Shown: positions 21,001-28,080 of the stretch, in pieces
Layout of the letters: the number at the start of each line of letters is the position of its first letter
How positions within the stretch are numbered: position 1 is the stretch's first letter
NCBI RefSeq assembly: GCF_902833145.1
Contig: NZ_CADFEN010000003.1
Span: 186,001-250,000 of the forward strand
Direction of reading: 5' to 3'
DNA: 64,000 nucleotides
Source of the DNA: Burkholderia sp. BCC0506
Lineage (GTDB): Bacteria > Pseudomonadota > Gammaproteobacteria > Burkholderiales > Burkholderiaceae
Position numbers and translations under genes: made by a program
Notes under the pieces: model-generated
The model's input: the letters and a program-made list of their open reading frames with translations, nothing else
What the model was told of the DNA's origin: nothing
The model's database searches: none

Positions 21001-21031
21001 CGAGCTTGCCGCGCATGCTGGTATTCGACAT
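15002..21031 (-). CDS. Multidomain lipid/polyketide synthase: ER-KS-KS(C-to-H)-KR-DH
   Basis: This protein has 2009 residues. Residues 1-255 are an SDR with Tyr155-x6-Lys162, the FabI/FabL enoyl-reductase spacing rather than Tyr-x3-Lys. Residues 300-760 are a ketosynthase with Cys503 in DTACSSSL, HATGT (His637) and KSLVGHTG (His673). Residues 770-1020 are a second, shortened KS-like domain in which the active-site Cys is His948 (VDAGHAST), as expected for a chain-length-factor-like subunit. Residues 1380-1660 are a KR with GGARGITG, Ser1563, Tyr1576 and Asn1580. Residues 1700-2000 are a double hot-dog DH with His1716 in HVVNGFPTLP and a candidate Asp1891. It has no AT or ACP; these come from the upstream gene. 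The KR style resembles PUFA and heterocyst-glycolipid synthases. Start ATG 21031 (MSNTSMRG) is preferred; an in-frame ATG at 21091 is possible. Confidence 0.9.
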   Translation of the reverse strand: MSNTSMRGKLVLVTGGAKNVGKAICRRFAEQGAHVILNFFHSLDASKQTADELRALGATVDVIRASVAQQAQVDRMFDEIERRFGRLDVLVNNAASGALLGVDEIGAEHFDRALDTNLKGAFWCARRAAALMARSGGGAIVNVSSVGATLVPANYLVVGTAKAALESLTRYLAVEYAGRDIRVNGASSTLIDGDVAAQFPDPENTKRSSIAATPLKRLARAEDLADLVVFLASDAARWITGQVVVADGGLSLCSEGLSPRAEWATEKPAANAPDTVAAAAPPGDASAGRTAAPADDAPDSDDIAVVGMGLALPGASDPDAFWRALMDGPELFGDVPPDRWDYRSFYSPDTSAEDKSYQSRSVFIERFEPCPTVRAELDAGTAPRELTTLWLRHALCQSLDGVTLRDADRVAFLVGYTADGSQHLEEGMVLAAARERLNAVLVDAGVDAAERARRVAAIDAVLSARYARGAGDLASFFPHRVGLNAMKGVLPDDAQTMMVDTACSSSLYSIDLGIKALLLGQQDVVACGGAFALAPRGSILFSKLHGLSRSGEVRPLDRNCDGVLFADGAGVVILKRLHRARADGDRILGVLKSFGSSSDGKGKAIYAPNSAGQRIAIDRAYARTETVPGDVDWVVAHATGTPAGDLAEFQSLRDAIRRDRPVQVTSNKSLVGHTGWAAGVVSVIQVLLGLRHQVIPPQHRFGEPPPEFDIGATSLRIPVAPVPWPARRDAARVAAVSGFGFGGTNGHLIVSEYRDDLPAGPTSGRFKREPLAIVGWSAKFPGLDGDAQVAAWLRGEGRAPDASFGIGYPLPSFARVKMPPAVLRALDRCQLLALDAAHDLRERLGAFWAAHADTIGLVMGHMGPTRNAALYASRCYLDDIAAAVLDAARPDERAATERVLNGLREATKQLVAPTTENSFPGMMPNVIPARVANYHDLHGMNMTVDAGHASTLAAFEAAERFLCSGELDMAIVGGINGNSAEEVRPAFDLPLAEGIVLFAVTTVRRAQVEGLPVLAVVGGGDAQAAVQPAAPRDATGRAVTYAGADSAIDVLRAVVAREAGTTLTRDSGGDRARYALHVACEGVGAQAAASGEPDGEATSTPMPEPSARRAAPAAASVAPATPTAASAAPVSPGTLLPGTLRRTGVAADGEPLGVARYRIEWRDAPWRPAGQSTPFITPRCVIVTDMPEVLAAHAEPGPGCVVLSTRPLATRRPGWHWIEHIDAAALDIFPDDIGHVRVLTSLDASALAPGVAAPAAPARLALHDLAFLAIKRCHDALERDGTFVALLLDALAGDVPHPDAGLFTGLVKALAIEMPQAHPVAVLTDARALPDALRDAERESGARHWLPVVALGAGRRRTPRVIAEAGELRADERLSLGQDSVVVAVGGARGITGELMKTLAAYVRPTLYLIGSSALDAVDAELLTMDDETFSKSRPDYIRQQKALHPARPLPEIIHAFERRADARTACLNIEAMRAFSGAHRVTYVRADVLDPDSVKTAIDAILAREPRIDLLVNAAGLNRSASVRVKSLDDFVAVRDIKVRGYWNLRRAFGARQPRLWCNFGSFIGLTGQAGETDYASGNDFLNTQASYHRATLGHDEFTIGWTLWRSVGLGANPVTRAFLEKSGLFTSMRTAEGQHHFMRELGLAERAAMSVHLGDAERRAIETHLPGYFDLDEPAPGAVRAPDFYLGRELARTDDSVTVERVFDLERDAYLQHHVVNGFPTLPGTFVPEVAAEAALRLVPGLKVVGFADATFLHFLRVYDAKRPSMKRIHARIASRDGDAVLVHVRIAGDVLAPGGQLLVRDKPHFEITVRLAETYAPAPVWSEAAAGTFTPVADPYHFDAAPVRLTGPFVSTTDTGMSDAGKHARFRLNVPDGDPVFLRFVVPSILLDGLARVAALDHVAGDYIPLAAPMSIGRIDLYETGNDCELSARHASIALHVTPRAFALEGPASSGNRFVAVRPDGRVLMQMRDVTGIVIGYVHRVTGAFAARGEVDAQRAAQAAAEQVSA

Positions 21032-21106
21032 GGATCGCCTGCCTATCGAGAACGTGTCATTACGGGCAGGGCCCCCCCTGCCGACCTCCATTTCGTCGCG
21101 CCGCCG

Positions 21107-22717
21107 TCAGGCGGCGGCCTTCCCCTGGTTCTCGTAGACGAAATCGACGATCTGTCCCATCGCCTTGAAATCGCCGCTGCGGAAATTCGCGGGCAGCGGC
21201 GGCAACGCGTAGCGTGCCGTGATGCGCTGGATGATCTCGGTCTGCTTGACCGAATCGATGCCGAGCTCGGCCTCGAGTTCGATCGATTCGGAGAACACCT
21301 CGGCCGGATACTCCATCGCCTGCGCGTAGATATCGACGAGCTCCGCGAACAGCCGCTCGCGCGGCACATGCGCCGGCCGTGCCGCCGCGGCGGCCACCCC
21401 CCCGGCCGTCGCGAACGGTTCATGGGCAACCGAGGGTGCGGGTACTGCCGCCAATGCCGGCCCGCTCACGGCGGCCAACCGCGGCGCGGCCGTGACGGTC
21501 GGCTCCGGCTGCGGCGCGAACGGCGTCGCGCCCGGTGCGGCGCCTGCCGATGCCGCGCTCGCGGCGTCGAATGCGTGACGCAGTTCGCCCTTGAGCCAGT
21601 CGACGATGTGCGGCCCGCGCGCATGCCAGAACGCGTCGAAACCGAAGCCGGCGTTGCCGATGCGAATATCGTCTTTCATGAAGCTGTCCTCCTGAAAATA
21701 ACGGGTGATCGTCGTGACGACGCTCGATTCCTCTGCCGCGTTCGACGGGCCGCCGAACGTCCTGACCGTGCCGGGCCCCGCGATGCGCACGACGATGCGC
21801 GCCAGCGCGTTGAGCGCGCCGCATTCGACATAGCGCACGATGCCGTCCGCGCGCGCGGCGCGAATCGCATTCGCGAACCGAACCGGCAACACGAAATGCG
21901 ACGCGAGCCGCGCGCCGGGATCGTCGGCGACGCTGTAGCGGCGGCCGAGGATCGGCGAATACACTGGAATCGCGAGCGGGCGATGCGGATAGGCGGCCAG
22001 CCGCGCGGCAAACTGTTCGCGCGCGCCCGCGAGGTCGGGATGATGAAAGCCATAGGGAGACCTGAGCGTCTGCGCGCTCACACCGCGCGCCGCGCAGGCC
22101 GCGACGAAACGTTCCAGTGCATCGCGCGGGCCCGACACGACCGTCTGCGACGGATGGTTTTCGACCGCGACGCACACGTTGCGCACCGCATGCGTGACGG
22201 CGCTCGCGTCGATCAGCTCGCGCGTCGCGTCGGCGCCCGCGGAAATCGCGGCCATCATCCCGTCTGCCGGCGCGGCCGCCTGCAACGACGCAATCCGGTC
22301 GCAGACGATCCGCGCGCCCTGCTCGATCGAATACATGCCACCGCACACGAGCGCCGCGATCTCGCCGAAGCTGTGTCCGATCAACACGTCGGGCACGACG
22401 CCGTGCGCATGCAGCACGCCGAACATCCCGACAGACGCACCGAAGATCCCGAGCTGCAGCAAATCGGGCGCATCGCGCAGCCACGTGTCGAGCCCCGCGT
22501 CGTCGCGCCACAGCGCACCGGTCAGCGGCCGGCCGAGCCGTTCGCTCGCGATCGCGTCGATCGTGTCGAGCGTGTGCCGCACGCTGCGGTGCTCGCGGCC
22601 GAGTTGCCGCAGCGCACCCGCGTAGAACGCGCCCTGCCCGGGGAACAGGAACGCACAGCCGCGTGCTTGCGCACCGCCCGCGCCCACCCCTGCGTCGATC
22701 AACTCGCGTCGTTCCAT
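21107..22717 (-). CDS. Acyltransferase - acyl carrier protein didomain
   Basis: This 536-residue protein has an N-terminal malonyl-transferase-like domain with FLFPGQGAFY and nucleophile Ser116 in GHSFGE, plus a PYGFHHP segment where AT specificity motifs lie. An Ala/Pro-rich linker (about 380-455) leads to a C-terminal ACP with the phosphopantetheine attachment motif LGIDSVKQTEI. It presumably loads extender units onto its own ACP for the downstream synthase, which lacks both domains. The start at 22717 has GGAGG upstream and overlaps the TolC gene by 19 bp, coupling synthase to exporter. A second strong ribosome-binding site inside the gene could also make a free 190-residue ACP protein (see separate entry). 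Confidence 0.92.
   Translation of the reverse strand: MERRELIDAGVGAGGAQARGCAFLFPGQGAFYAGALRQLGREHRSVRHTLDTIDAIASERLGRPLTGALWRDDAGLDTWLRDAPDLLQLGIFGASVGMFGVLHAHGVVPDVLIGHSFGEIAALVCGGMYSIEQGARIVCDRIASLQAAAPADGMMAAISAGADATRELIDASAVTHAVRNVCVAVENHPSQTVVSGPRDALERFVAACAARGVSAQTLRSPYGFHHPDLAGAREQFAARLAAYPHRPLAIPVYSPILGRRYSVADDPGARLASHFVLPVRFANAIRAARADGIVRYVECGALNALARIVVRIAGPGTVRTFGGPSNAAEESSVVTTITRYFQEDSFMKDDIRIGNAGFGFDAFWHARGPHIVDWLKGELRHAFDAASAASAGAAPGATPFAPQPEPTVTAAPRLAAVSGPALAAVPAPSVAHEPFATAGGVAAAAARPAHVPRERLFAELVDIYAQAMEYPAEVFSESIELEAELGIDSVKQTEIIQRITARYALPPLPANFRSGDFKAMGQIVDFVYENQGKAAA
21677..21694 (-). promoter_or_regulatory. Internal ribosome-binding site and start for a free ACP
   Basis: Inside the AT-ACP frame, CAGGAGGAC (21686-21694) precedes an in-frame ATG at 21679 by 6 bases. 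This would give a 190-residue protein beginning MKDDIRIGNAGFGF and ending with the ACP. It is among the strongest Shine-Dalgarno matches in the locus and falls at the AT/ACP boundary. Use of this start is inferred. Confidence 0.5.
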
Positions 22718-24126
22718 AATCCCAACCTCCCGAGGCTCTCGGCCAGCTTCAGTCTCGCGGTGCGCCACTTCGACACCGCGAGCACACGCTGCCGGCGCGC
22801 ATCCGCGAGCGCCGACTGCGCATTCAACAGTTCCGTGAACGTGCCCACGCCGGCCTTGTAGCGACCGCGTGCGATGTCGAGCGAATGCAGCGCGGTGTCG
22901 AGCAGATGCTGCGAGTTGTCGAGGTTCGTCGTGTCGGTCTGCAGGCTCTGATAGCTCTTCCACACGTCGAGCGACACCTTGAGCTCGGTACTGCGCACGT
23001 CGGCTTCCTGCGCATCGGCCTGCGCCTTCGCCTCCGCGACGCGATAACCGGACGCGAACCCTTCGAACAGCGGAATCGAGACCTGAATGCCGATCGAATT
23101 GCCGTGACTGCTCTGGATCTGGAACAGCGACGGCTGCTGCTGGTACGACGGGTTGTTGCGCGTCAGGCTGCCGGTCAGTGAAATCGTCGGCAGCGTCTGC
23201 GCCCGCACCGCGCGGATCTGGTCGCGTGCCGCCTCGAGCTTCTCGCGCGCGGCGATCAGCTTCGGGTGATGGCGCTTCGCTTCGGCGATCAGGTCGGCGA
23301 CGCCGCGCGTGAAGTCCTCGCGATCGGGCGACGCCTCCGCGTCGGCGATGCGCAACGGCGTGTCGGCATCGACGCCGAGCGTCGTCGCGAGCGTGCCGAT
23401 CGCGTTCTGCAGGTCGCCTTCCGCGCTCACGCGATCGAGCAGCGCCTTGCGATAGGTCGTCTGGGCCTGCAACGCGTCGCCGAGCGTGCCCGCGCCGCCG
23501 TCGTGACGCGCGGTCGCTTCGGCGAGACTCTCCTGCGCCGCGCGCTCGACGGCCTGCGCCGCCTCGAGCGCCGCCTGCGCGTCGCGCAACGCATAGAACG
23601 CCTGCGCCGCGTCGTAGAAGACGCTCTGCAACGTGTCGTCGTGCGTGGCGTTGGCCGCGCGCAGCAGCGCGCGCGCACGATCGAGATTCGCGCCGCGCTT
23701 GCCGAAATCGAACAGCACCCAGCTCAGGTTGAGCATGCCGTAGCGGCTGCTGCTGCGCTGGTTCTGCGAGAAGCCGCCGCTGTAGTCCGTCGTCAGGTTG
23801 TCGCGCTGGATGCCGGCCGTCGCGTTCAGCGTCGGCCAGTACGCAGCCTTCGACACGCCGACCTCGGCCGCCGCCGCACGCGCGTCCGACCACGTGCGGG
23901 TCAACTGCGGATGCGAACAGATCGCCTGCAGAATCGCATCCTCAAGCGCGAGCGCGCGGCCGTCGACGTGCTGTGCGCCACACGCGGTCGCCGACGCCAT
24001 CGACCCGGCCTGCGTCGCCGCGACATCGTCGCGGGTGCGATAGACGTCGAGCATCTGCGCGCATGCCTGCGACGCGGACGCCGCGCATGCAACGGCGGCC
24101 AGCACGATGGCAAGTGGACGTGCCAT
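22699..24126 (-). CDS. TolC-family outer-membrane efflux protein
   Basis: This 475-residue protein has a signal peptide (MARPLAIVLAAVACAASASQACA). Two outer-membrane-factor repeats follow, with characteristic pieces such as LTRTWSDARAAAAEVGVSKAAYWPTL, LSWVLFDFG and VSIPLFEG. It forms the trimeric channel of a type I secretion apparatus with the adaptor and C39-ABC transporter encoded upstream. The gene is 3 bp downstream of the ABC gene and overlaps the acyltransferase start, so it sits exactly at the junction between export and lipid-synthesis genes. Confidence 0.93.
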   Translation of the reverse strand: MARPLAIVLAAVACAASASQACAQMLDVYRTRDDVAATQAGSMASATACGAQHVDGRALALEDAILQAICSHPQLTRTWSDARAAAAEVGVSKAAYWPTLNATAGIQRDNLTTDYSGGFSQNQRSSSRYGMLNLSWVLFDFGKRGANLDRARALLRAANATHDDTLQSVFYDAAQAFYALRDAQAALEAAQAVERAAQESLAEATARHDGGAGTLGDALQAQTTYRKALLDRVSAEGDLQNAIGTLATTLGVDADTPLRIADAEASPDREDFTRGVADLIAEAKRHHPKLIAAREKLEAARDQIRAVRAQTLPTISLTGSLTRNNPSYQQQPSLFQIQSSHGNSIGIQVSIPLFEGFASGYRVAEAKAQADAQEADVRSTELKVSLDVWKSYQSLQTDTTNLDNSQHLLDTALHSLDIARGRYKAGVGTFTELLNAQSALADARRQRVLAVSKWRTARLKLAESLGRLGLWNDAS

Positions 24127-24129
24127 CGT

Positions 24130-26352
24130 CTAGCGCCCCGCGACCGGCTGGGTCGAACCCGCATCGTGCGTCGCATGCTGCGGCGCGGCCGGCGCGCCGC
24201 CGGACGACTTCGCCGCAGCGGCCGCGCGCATGGCCGCGGTCGACTGGTCCAGCACGATCTTGCCGCCCTGCAGCATGATGACGCGCTGCGCCGACGCGAT
24301 CGTCTCCGGCCTGTGCGCGACGATGAGCCGCGTCATCGCGAGCTGCGTGACGGCCGCGTTGACCTGCTTCTCGCGTTGAATGTCGAGATGGCTCGTCGCC
24401 TCGTCGAGCACCAGGATGGCCGGCCGCTTGTACAGCGCGCGCGCCAGCAGCACGCGCTGCTTCTGGCCGCCGGACAACACGGTGCCCATGTCGCCGACGA
24501 GCGTGTTGTAGCCCATCGGCATCGCGGCGATGTCGTCGTGCACGGCCGCGATGCGCGCGCATTCGGCCACCCACTGCGGGTCCGCATCCGGGTCGAAGAA
24601 GCTGATGTTGTCCGCGATCGAGCCCGCGAACAGCACGTCGTCCTGCAGCACCGTGCCGACGAGCCCGCGCAAGCGGTCGATGCCGAGCCGCGCGACGTCG
24701 AGGCCGCCGATCCGCACGGTGCCGCCCGTCGGTTCGTGAATCCCGAGCAGCACGCCGATCAGCGTCGTCTTGCCGCAACCCGACGGCCCGACGATCGCGA
24801 CCGATTCGCCGGCTGCGATCGTCGTGCTGACGCCGTCCAGCACCAGCGGCTCGCCGTCCGCGTAACGGAACGACAGCGCGTCGATCTCGATGCTCGCGTC
24901 GAGCGCCTCGGCCTCGCCCGGCACGTTGCGCAGGCTCGCGTCCGGCTCCGCCTGCGCGAACACGATGTCGGCCAGCCGCTCGCCCTGCAACTGCAGCATC
25001 CGGACTTCGAAATACTTGTCGATCAGGCTGCCGACCCGGCTGTCGAACTGGCTCTTGTACGCGTTGAACGCCATCAGCACGCCGACCGTGAATTGACCGT
25101 CCATCACCATCCGCGCGCCGAGCCAGATGATCAGCACGTTCTCGATGCCGAACAGCAGGCCGTTGAGCTGCTGGTAGAAGATCTGCAGCTTCTGCACGTG
25201 CAGGCCCGCATTGACCTGCTCGACCAGCAGCGTGATCCAGCTCGCACGGCGCTCCGCCTGCCGGTTGAACAGCTTGATCGTCTTCACGCCGCGCACCGTC
25301 TCGAGGAAATGGCTCTGCTGCTTGGCCGCGTGCACGATCTGATCCTCGGTCGCGCGCCGCAGCGGCGCGTACCACAACCATCGGACGAGCGCGTACAGCG
25401 TCATCGTCGCCAGCGCGACGACGCCGAGCACGCGGCTGTACACGAACATCATCGCGAGCGTGACGATCGTCATCAGGCCGTCGATCACCGCGCCGAGAAA
25501 CGACGTGGTCAGCGTCTGCTGAATCGTGTCGATCGAACCGAAGCGCGACACGACGTCGCCGAGATGGCGTCGCTCGTAATAGCGCACCGGCAGGCTCAGC
25601 AGATGCGTAAACACGTTCGCGCGCCACTGGATGTTGAGCGTGACGCCGACATACATCAGCGCCCACGCGCGCATCGCGCCAGTCGCCTGCTGCATCAGCA
25701 GCAGCAGCCCGAACCCGAGCGCCAGCACCGTCAGCAGGTCGCGATCGGCGCTGACGATCACCTCGTCGATCACCCACTGCAGGAAAAACGGCTGCACGAG
25801 CATGAACACTTCGAGCGCGATCGCCAGCCCGAGGATCTGCGCGAGCGAGCGCGACAGTCCCGACACCGGGCCCAGCAGTTCGCGCAGCTTGACGGCCGGG
25901 CGCGCCGCGCGCGGCGCGAAGCCGGCGGCCGGCCACAACTCGAGCGCGACGCCGGTAAATGCGCGCGACACGTCGGCGAGCGGCACCTTGCGGATGCCGT
26001 GCGACGGATCGTGAATCGTCGCCGTCTTGCCGTTCACCTCCTTCAGCACGACGAAGTGGTTGAAATTCCAGTGCAACAGGCACGGCAGCCGAAGCTGCCC
26101 GAGCTGCGCGAGGTCGAGCTTCACGGCACGCGTGCCGAGCGCGAGGCGCTGCGCGACCTCGATCACGCGACCGAGGCCCGCCCCCTTCAGCGAGACGGGG
26201 AATTGTCCGCGCAGCGTCGCGAGATCCATGTGATGGCCGTGATAGCCGGCCACCATCGCGACACACGCGAGCCCGCATTCCGCGGCTTCGGTCTGCAGGA
26301 TCATCGGCAGCCGGCGGCCGAGGCCGAACGAAAGTCGATCGAGCAATGCCAT
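24130..26352 (-). CDS. C39 peptidase-containing ABC exporter
   Basis: This 740-residue transporter has an N-terminal C39 cysteine protease with catalytic Cys26 (AAECGLAC), His99 (NHFVVL) and Asp115 (IHDP). A six-helix membrane domain follows from about 160 to 440. The ATPase carries Walker A GPSGCGKTT, signature LSGGQKQRVLLARAL and Walker B ILVLDEATSHLD. Such transporters cut double-glycine leaders and export the core peptide in one step. All catalytic residues are present. Start ATG 26352 lies 11 bp after the HlyD gene. The natural substrate is almost certainly the leader peptide encoded at 27797-28039, whose leader fits the C39 consensus. Confidence 0.95.
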   Translation of the reverse strand: MALLDRLSFGLGRRLPMILQTEAAECGLACVAMVAGYHGHHMDLATLRGQFPVSLKGAGLGRVIEVAQRLALGTRAVKLDLAQLGQLRLPCLLHWNFNHFVVLKEVNGKTATIHDPSHGIRKVPLADVSRAFTGVALELWPAAGFAPRAARPAVKLRELLGPVSGLSRSLAQILGLAIALEVFMLVQPFFLQWVIDEVIVSADRDLLTVLALGFGLLLLMQQATGAMRAWALMYVGVTLNIQWRANVFTHLLSLPVRYYERRHLGDVVSRFGSIDTIQQTLTTSFLGAVIDGLMTIVTLAMMFVYSRVLGVVALATMTLYALVRWLWYAPLRRATEDQIVHAAKQQSHFLETVRGVKTIKLFNRQAERRASWITLLVEQVNAGLHVQKLQIFYQQLNGLLFGIENVLIIWLGARMVMDGQFTVGVLMAFNAYKSQFDSRVGSLIDKYFEVRMLQLQGERLADIVFAQAEPDASLRNVPGEAEALDASIEIDALSFRYADGEPLVLDGVSTTIAAGESVAIVGPSGCGKTTLIGVLLGIHEPTGGTVRIGGLDVARLGIDRLRGLVGTVLQDDVLFAGSIADNISFFDPDADPQWVAECARIAAVHDDIAAMPMGYNTLVGDMGTVLSGGQKQRVLLARALYKRPAILVLDEATSHLDIQREKQVNAAVTQLAMTRLIVAHRPETIASAQRVIMLQGGKIVLDQSTAAMRAAAAAKSSGGAPAAPQHATHDAGSTQPVAGR

Positions 26353-26363
26353 GCGCGGCCTCG

Positions 26364-27635
26364 TCAGAGTTTGCCGGTCAGGCTGTAGAGCGGCTCGAGC
26401 ACCCACTCGTACAGACGCCTGCGTTCCTGCAGGATGTCCGCCTGCAACGTCATGCCTGCCTGCAACGGTTGCCGAGCGCCATACGCGGTCACGTGCTGCG
26501 CATCGAGTGCGACGATCACGCGGTAGAAGGTCGCGTCGCGCCCTTCGCCCGGCGTCGCCGCCGGCCCGCCGTCGTTCGCGAGTTCGGCCGCCGACAGCGC
26601 CGTGCGCGCGATCGACACGACCATCGCGCGGTACTGGCCGAACTTCTGGTAAGGAAATGCCTGATAGCGGATCAGCACCGGTTCGCCGACCCGCACGAAG
26701 CCGATCGCCGTGCTCGGCACGAACAGGTGCGCCTGCCAGCGCGCGCCGCCCGGCACGACGCTCGCAAGCGGCCGCGACGGGTCGACCGACTGGCCGACAT
26801 CGGCGATCGCGGCCGTCACGGTGCCCGTCTCCGGCGCGGTGACGACGATCCGGCGCTTCGCCTCGCTTTCGATCAGGTTCTGGTCGACGTCGATCACGTT
26901 GCGGTCGATCTGCGCGAGCTGGTTCTGCTGCTTGAAGCCGAGCCCCGCCAGTTCGTTGCTCGCCTCGGTGAGCGATTGCAGCGTCGAGGCGCGGTCGCGC
27001 AGCAGCCCGTTCAGCTTCGACTGCTGGTCGAGCAGATCGGCCTCGCGCTGCTGCGCCTGGTCCTTCGAGATGTAATCCTGCGCGAGCAGGCCACGATAGC
27101 GCTTCGCGCCGTCGGCCGCGATCGACGTGCGCAACCGCTGGGCTGCGAGCTGGTCGTCGATTTGCGCGAGCGTGCCTTTCAGGTTCGCGATCTTCGCGCG
27201 CAGCGTGTCGCGCTCGTCCTGCTGCAGGCTGCGCGTCTTGTCGATTTCCGCAAGCAGCGACGCCTTGCGCTGCCGCGCCTGCGCGATCAGCGCCGCTTGC
27301 GTTGCACCTTGCGCCGCGCTTTGCAGGTCGGTCGACACCGTATAGAGCGTCTGCCCGCGCGTCACGCGCTGCCCTTCCTTCACGTCACGCCCGACGACGA
27401 TGCCCGGCTGCAGTGCGTAGACCTTGACCAGCCCCGCATCCGGCATCACCACGCCGGCGACCGTCGTGCGCCGCGTATAGATGCCGAACGCGAAAAACAG
27501 CACCACGCTGGTGGCCATGACCAGCGCGACGGCCGTCAGCAGCGTCATGGACATCGGGTGCACGAGCACGATGTCGCCCTGCACGCGCATCCGTTGGGCC
27601 TGTGCCGCTTCAGAACGAAAGAGACCGAACTCCAT
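26364..27635 (-). CDS. HlyD-family periplasmic adaptor (type I secretion)
   Basis: This 423-residue protein has one transmembrane helix near residues 28-52, a lipoyl-like segment (VVGRDVKEGQRVTRGQTL), a long coiled coil (about 120-250, with LAEIDKTRSLQQDERDTLRA), and a C-terminal barrel. It bridges the C39-ABC exporter and the TolC channel. The start is ATG 27635 (MEFGLFRSEA). A 161-bp gap containing a perfect hairpin separates it from the peptide gene, which may set different expression levels for substrate and exporter. Confidence 0.9.
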   Translation of the reverse strand: MEFGLFRSEAAQAQRMRVQGDIVLVHPMSMTLLTAVALVMATSVVLFFAFGIYTRRTTVAGVVMPDAGLVKVYALQPGIVVGRDVKEGQRVTRGQTLYTVSTDLQSAAQGATQAALIAQARQRKASLLAEIDKTRSLQQDERDTLRAKIANLKGTLAQIDDQLAAQRLRTSIAADGAKRYRGLLAQDYISKDQAQQREADLLDQQSKLNGLLRDRASTLQSLTEASNELAGLGFKQQNQLAQIDRNVIDVDQNLIESEAKRRIVVTAPETGTVTAAIADVGQSVDPSRPLASVVPGGARWQAHLFVPSTAIGFVRVGEPVLIRYQAFPYQKFGQYRAMVVSIARTALSAAELANDGGPAATPGEGRDATFYRVIVALDAQHVTAYGARQPLQAGMTLQADILQERRRLYEWVLEPLYSLTGKL

Positions 27636-27702
27636 TTTCACCAACGTATCGCCAAATGTCGGAATCGGTTGCCGCCCCGCCGCGCGCCGCGGCCGGCCAA
27701 AG

Positions 27703-27741
27703 CGATCCGGTATACAAAGAAGACCCGTGCATACCGGATCG
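27703..27741 (-). promoter_or_regulatory. Perfect 11-bp hairpin between peptide and exporter genes
   Basis: CGATCCGGTAT (27703-27713) and ATACCGGATCG (27731-27741) are exact reverse complements with a 17-base loop. In the transcript the structure lies after the peptide stop codon and before the adaptor start. No U-run follows, so partial termination or mRNA stabilisation of the peptide segment is more likely than a full terminator. Confidence 0.6.
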
Positions 27742-27796
27742 TCGGTTCCATCATCGGGAAACGCGGCGGCTACCGCGTCGCCTCGAGTGCGGCAAC

Positions 27797-28039
27797 TCAG
27801 TAGATCGGGCCGCCGAACAGGCCGTCGAGCAGGTTCACGGCGGCGGTCGTGATCGTCTCGCCGATGTTGTATGCCTGCTTGACCGGTGCGGCGAAGATGC
27901 CGAACGTCAGTGCATTGCCGATGCTCTCCGCGGTGCTGCCGCCCCATTCGATGATGTTGCCCAGCGCGGACGGGATGCCCGGGCCGCTGTAGTAGCCACC
28001 GGCAACCTGGGCGATTTCCTGCTGATTCAGCTCTTGCAT
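27797..28039 (-). CDS. Double-glycine leader peptide, bacteriocin/microcin-like
   Basis: This 80-residue precursor starts at ATG 28039, with GGAGA upstream at 8 bases. The leader MQELNQQEIAQVAGG fits the class II/C39 consensus in every position: Leu-12, Glu-8, Ile-7, Val-4, Gly-2, Gly-1. Cleavage would release a 65-residue core starting YYSGPGIPSALG, rich in Gly, Ala, Ile and aromatics, with no Cys and with GxxxG-like spacing (GNALTFGIF, LFGGPIY). That pattern resembles small pore-forming class II bacteriocins. It lies directly upstream of HlyD, C39-ABC and TolC genes. No separate immunity gene is evident. A longer start at 28075 (MGYLAFSN) exists but would begin inside an inverted repeat and spoil the leader. 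Confidence 0.85.
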   Translation of the reverse strand: MQELNQQEIAQVAGGYYSGPGIPSALGNIIEWGGSTAESIGNALTFGIFAAPVKQAYNIGETITTAAVNLLDGLFGGPIY

Positions 28040-28061
28040 TGCATTTCTCCAGTTTGAAAAT

Positions 28062-28080
28062 GCTAGATAACCCATCTAGC
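28062..28080 (-). promoter_or_regulatory. Inverted repeat in the 5' leader of the peptide gene
   Basis: GCTAGAT (28062-28068) and ATCTAGC (28074-28080) are exact reverse complements with a 5-base spacer, 22 bases upstream of the peptide start codon. It could be an operator or a short RNA hairpin near the ribosome-binding site. Confidence 0.5.

Noticed and set aside
27703-27741. Classical intrinsic terminator separating the peptide gene from the exporter genes
   Set aside because: The stem is perfect but no U-run follows on the minus strand, so complete termination is unlikely; kept as a regulatory hairpin.
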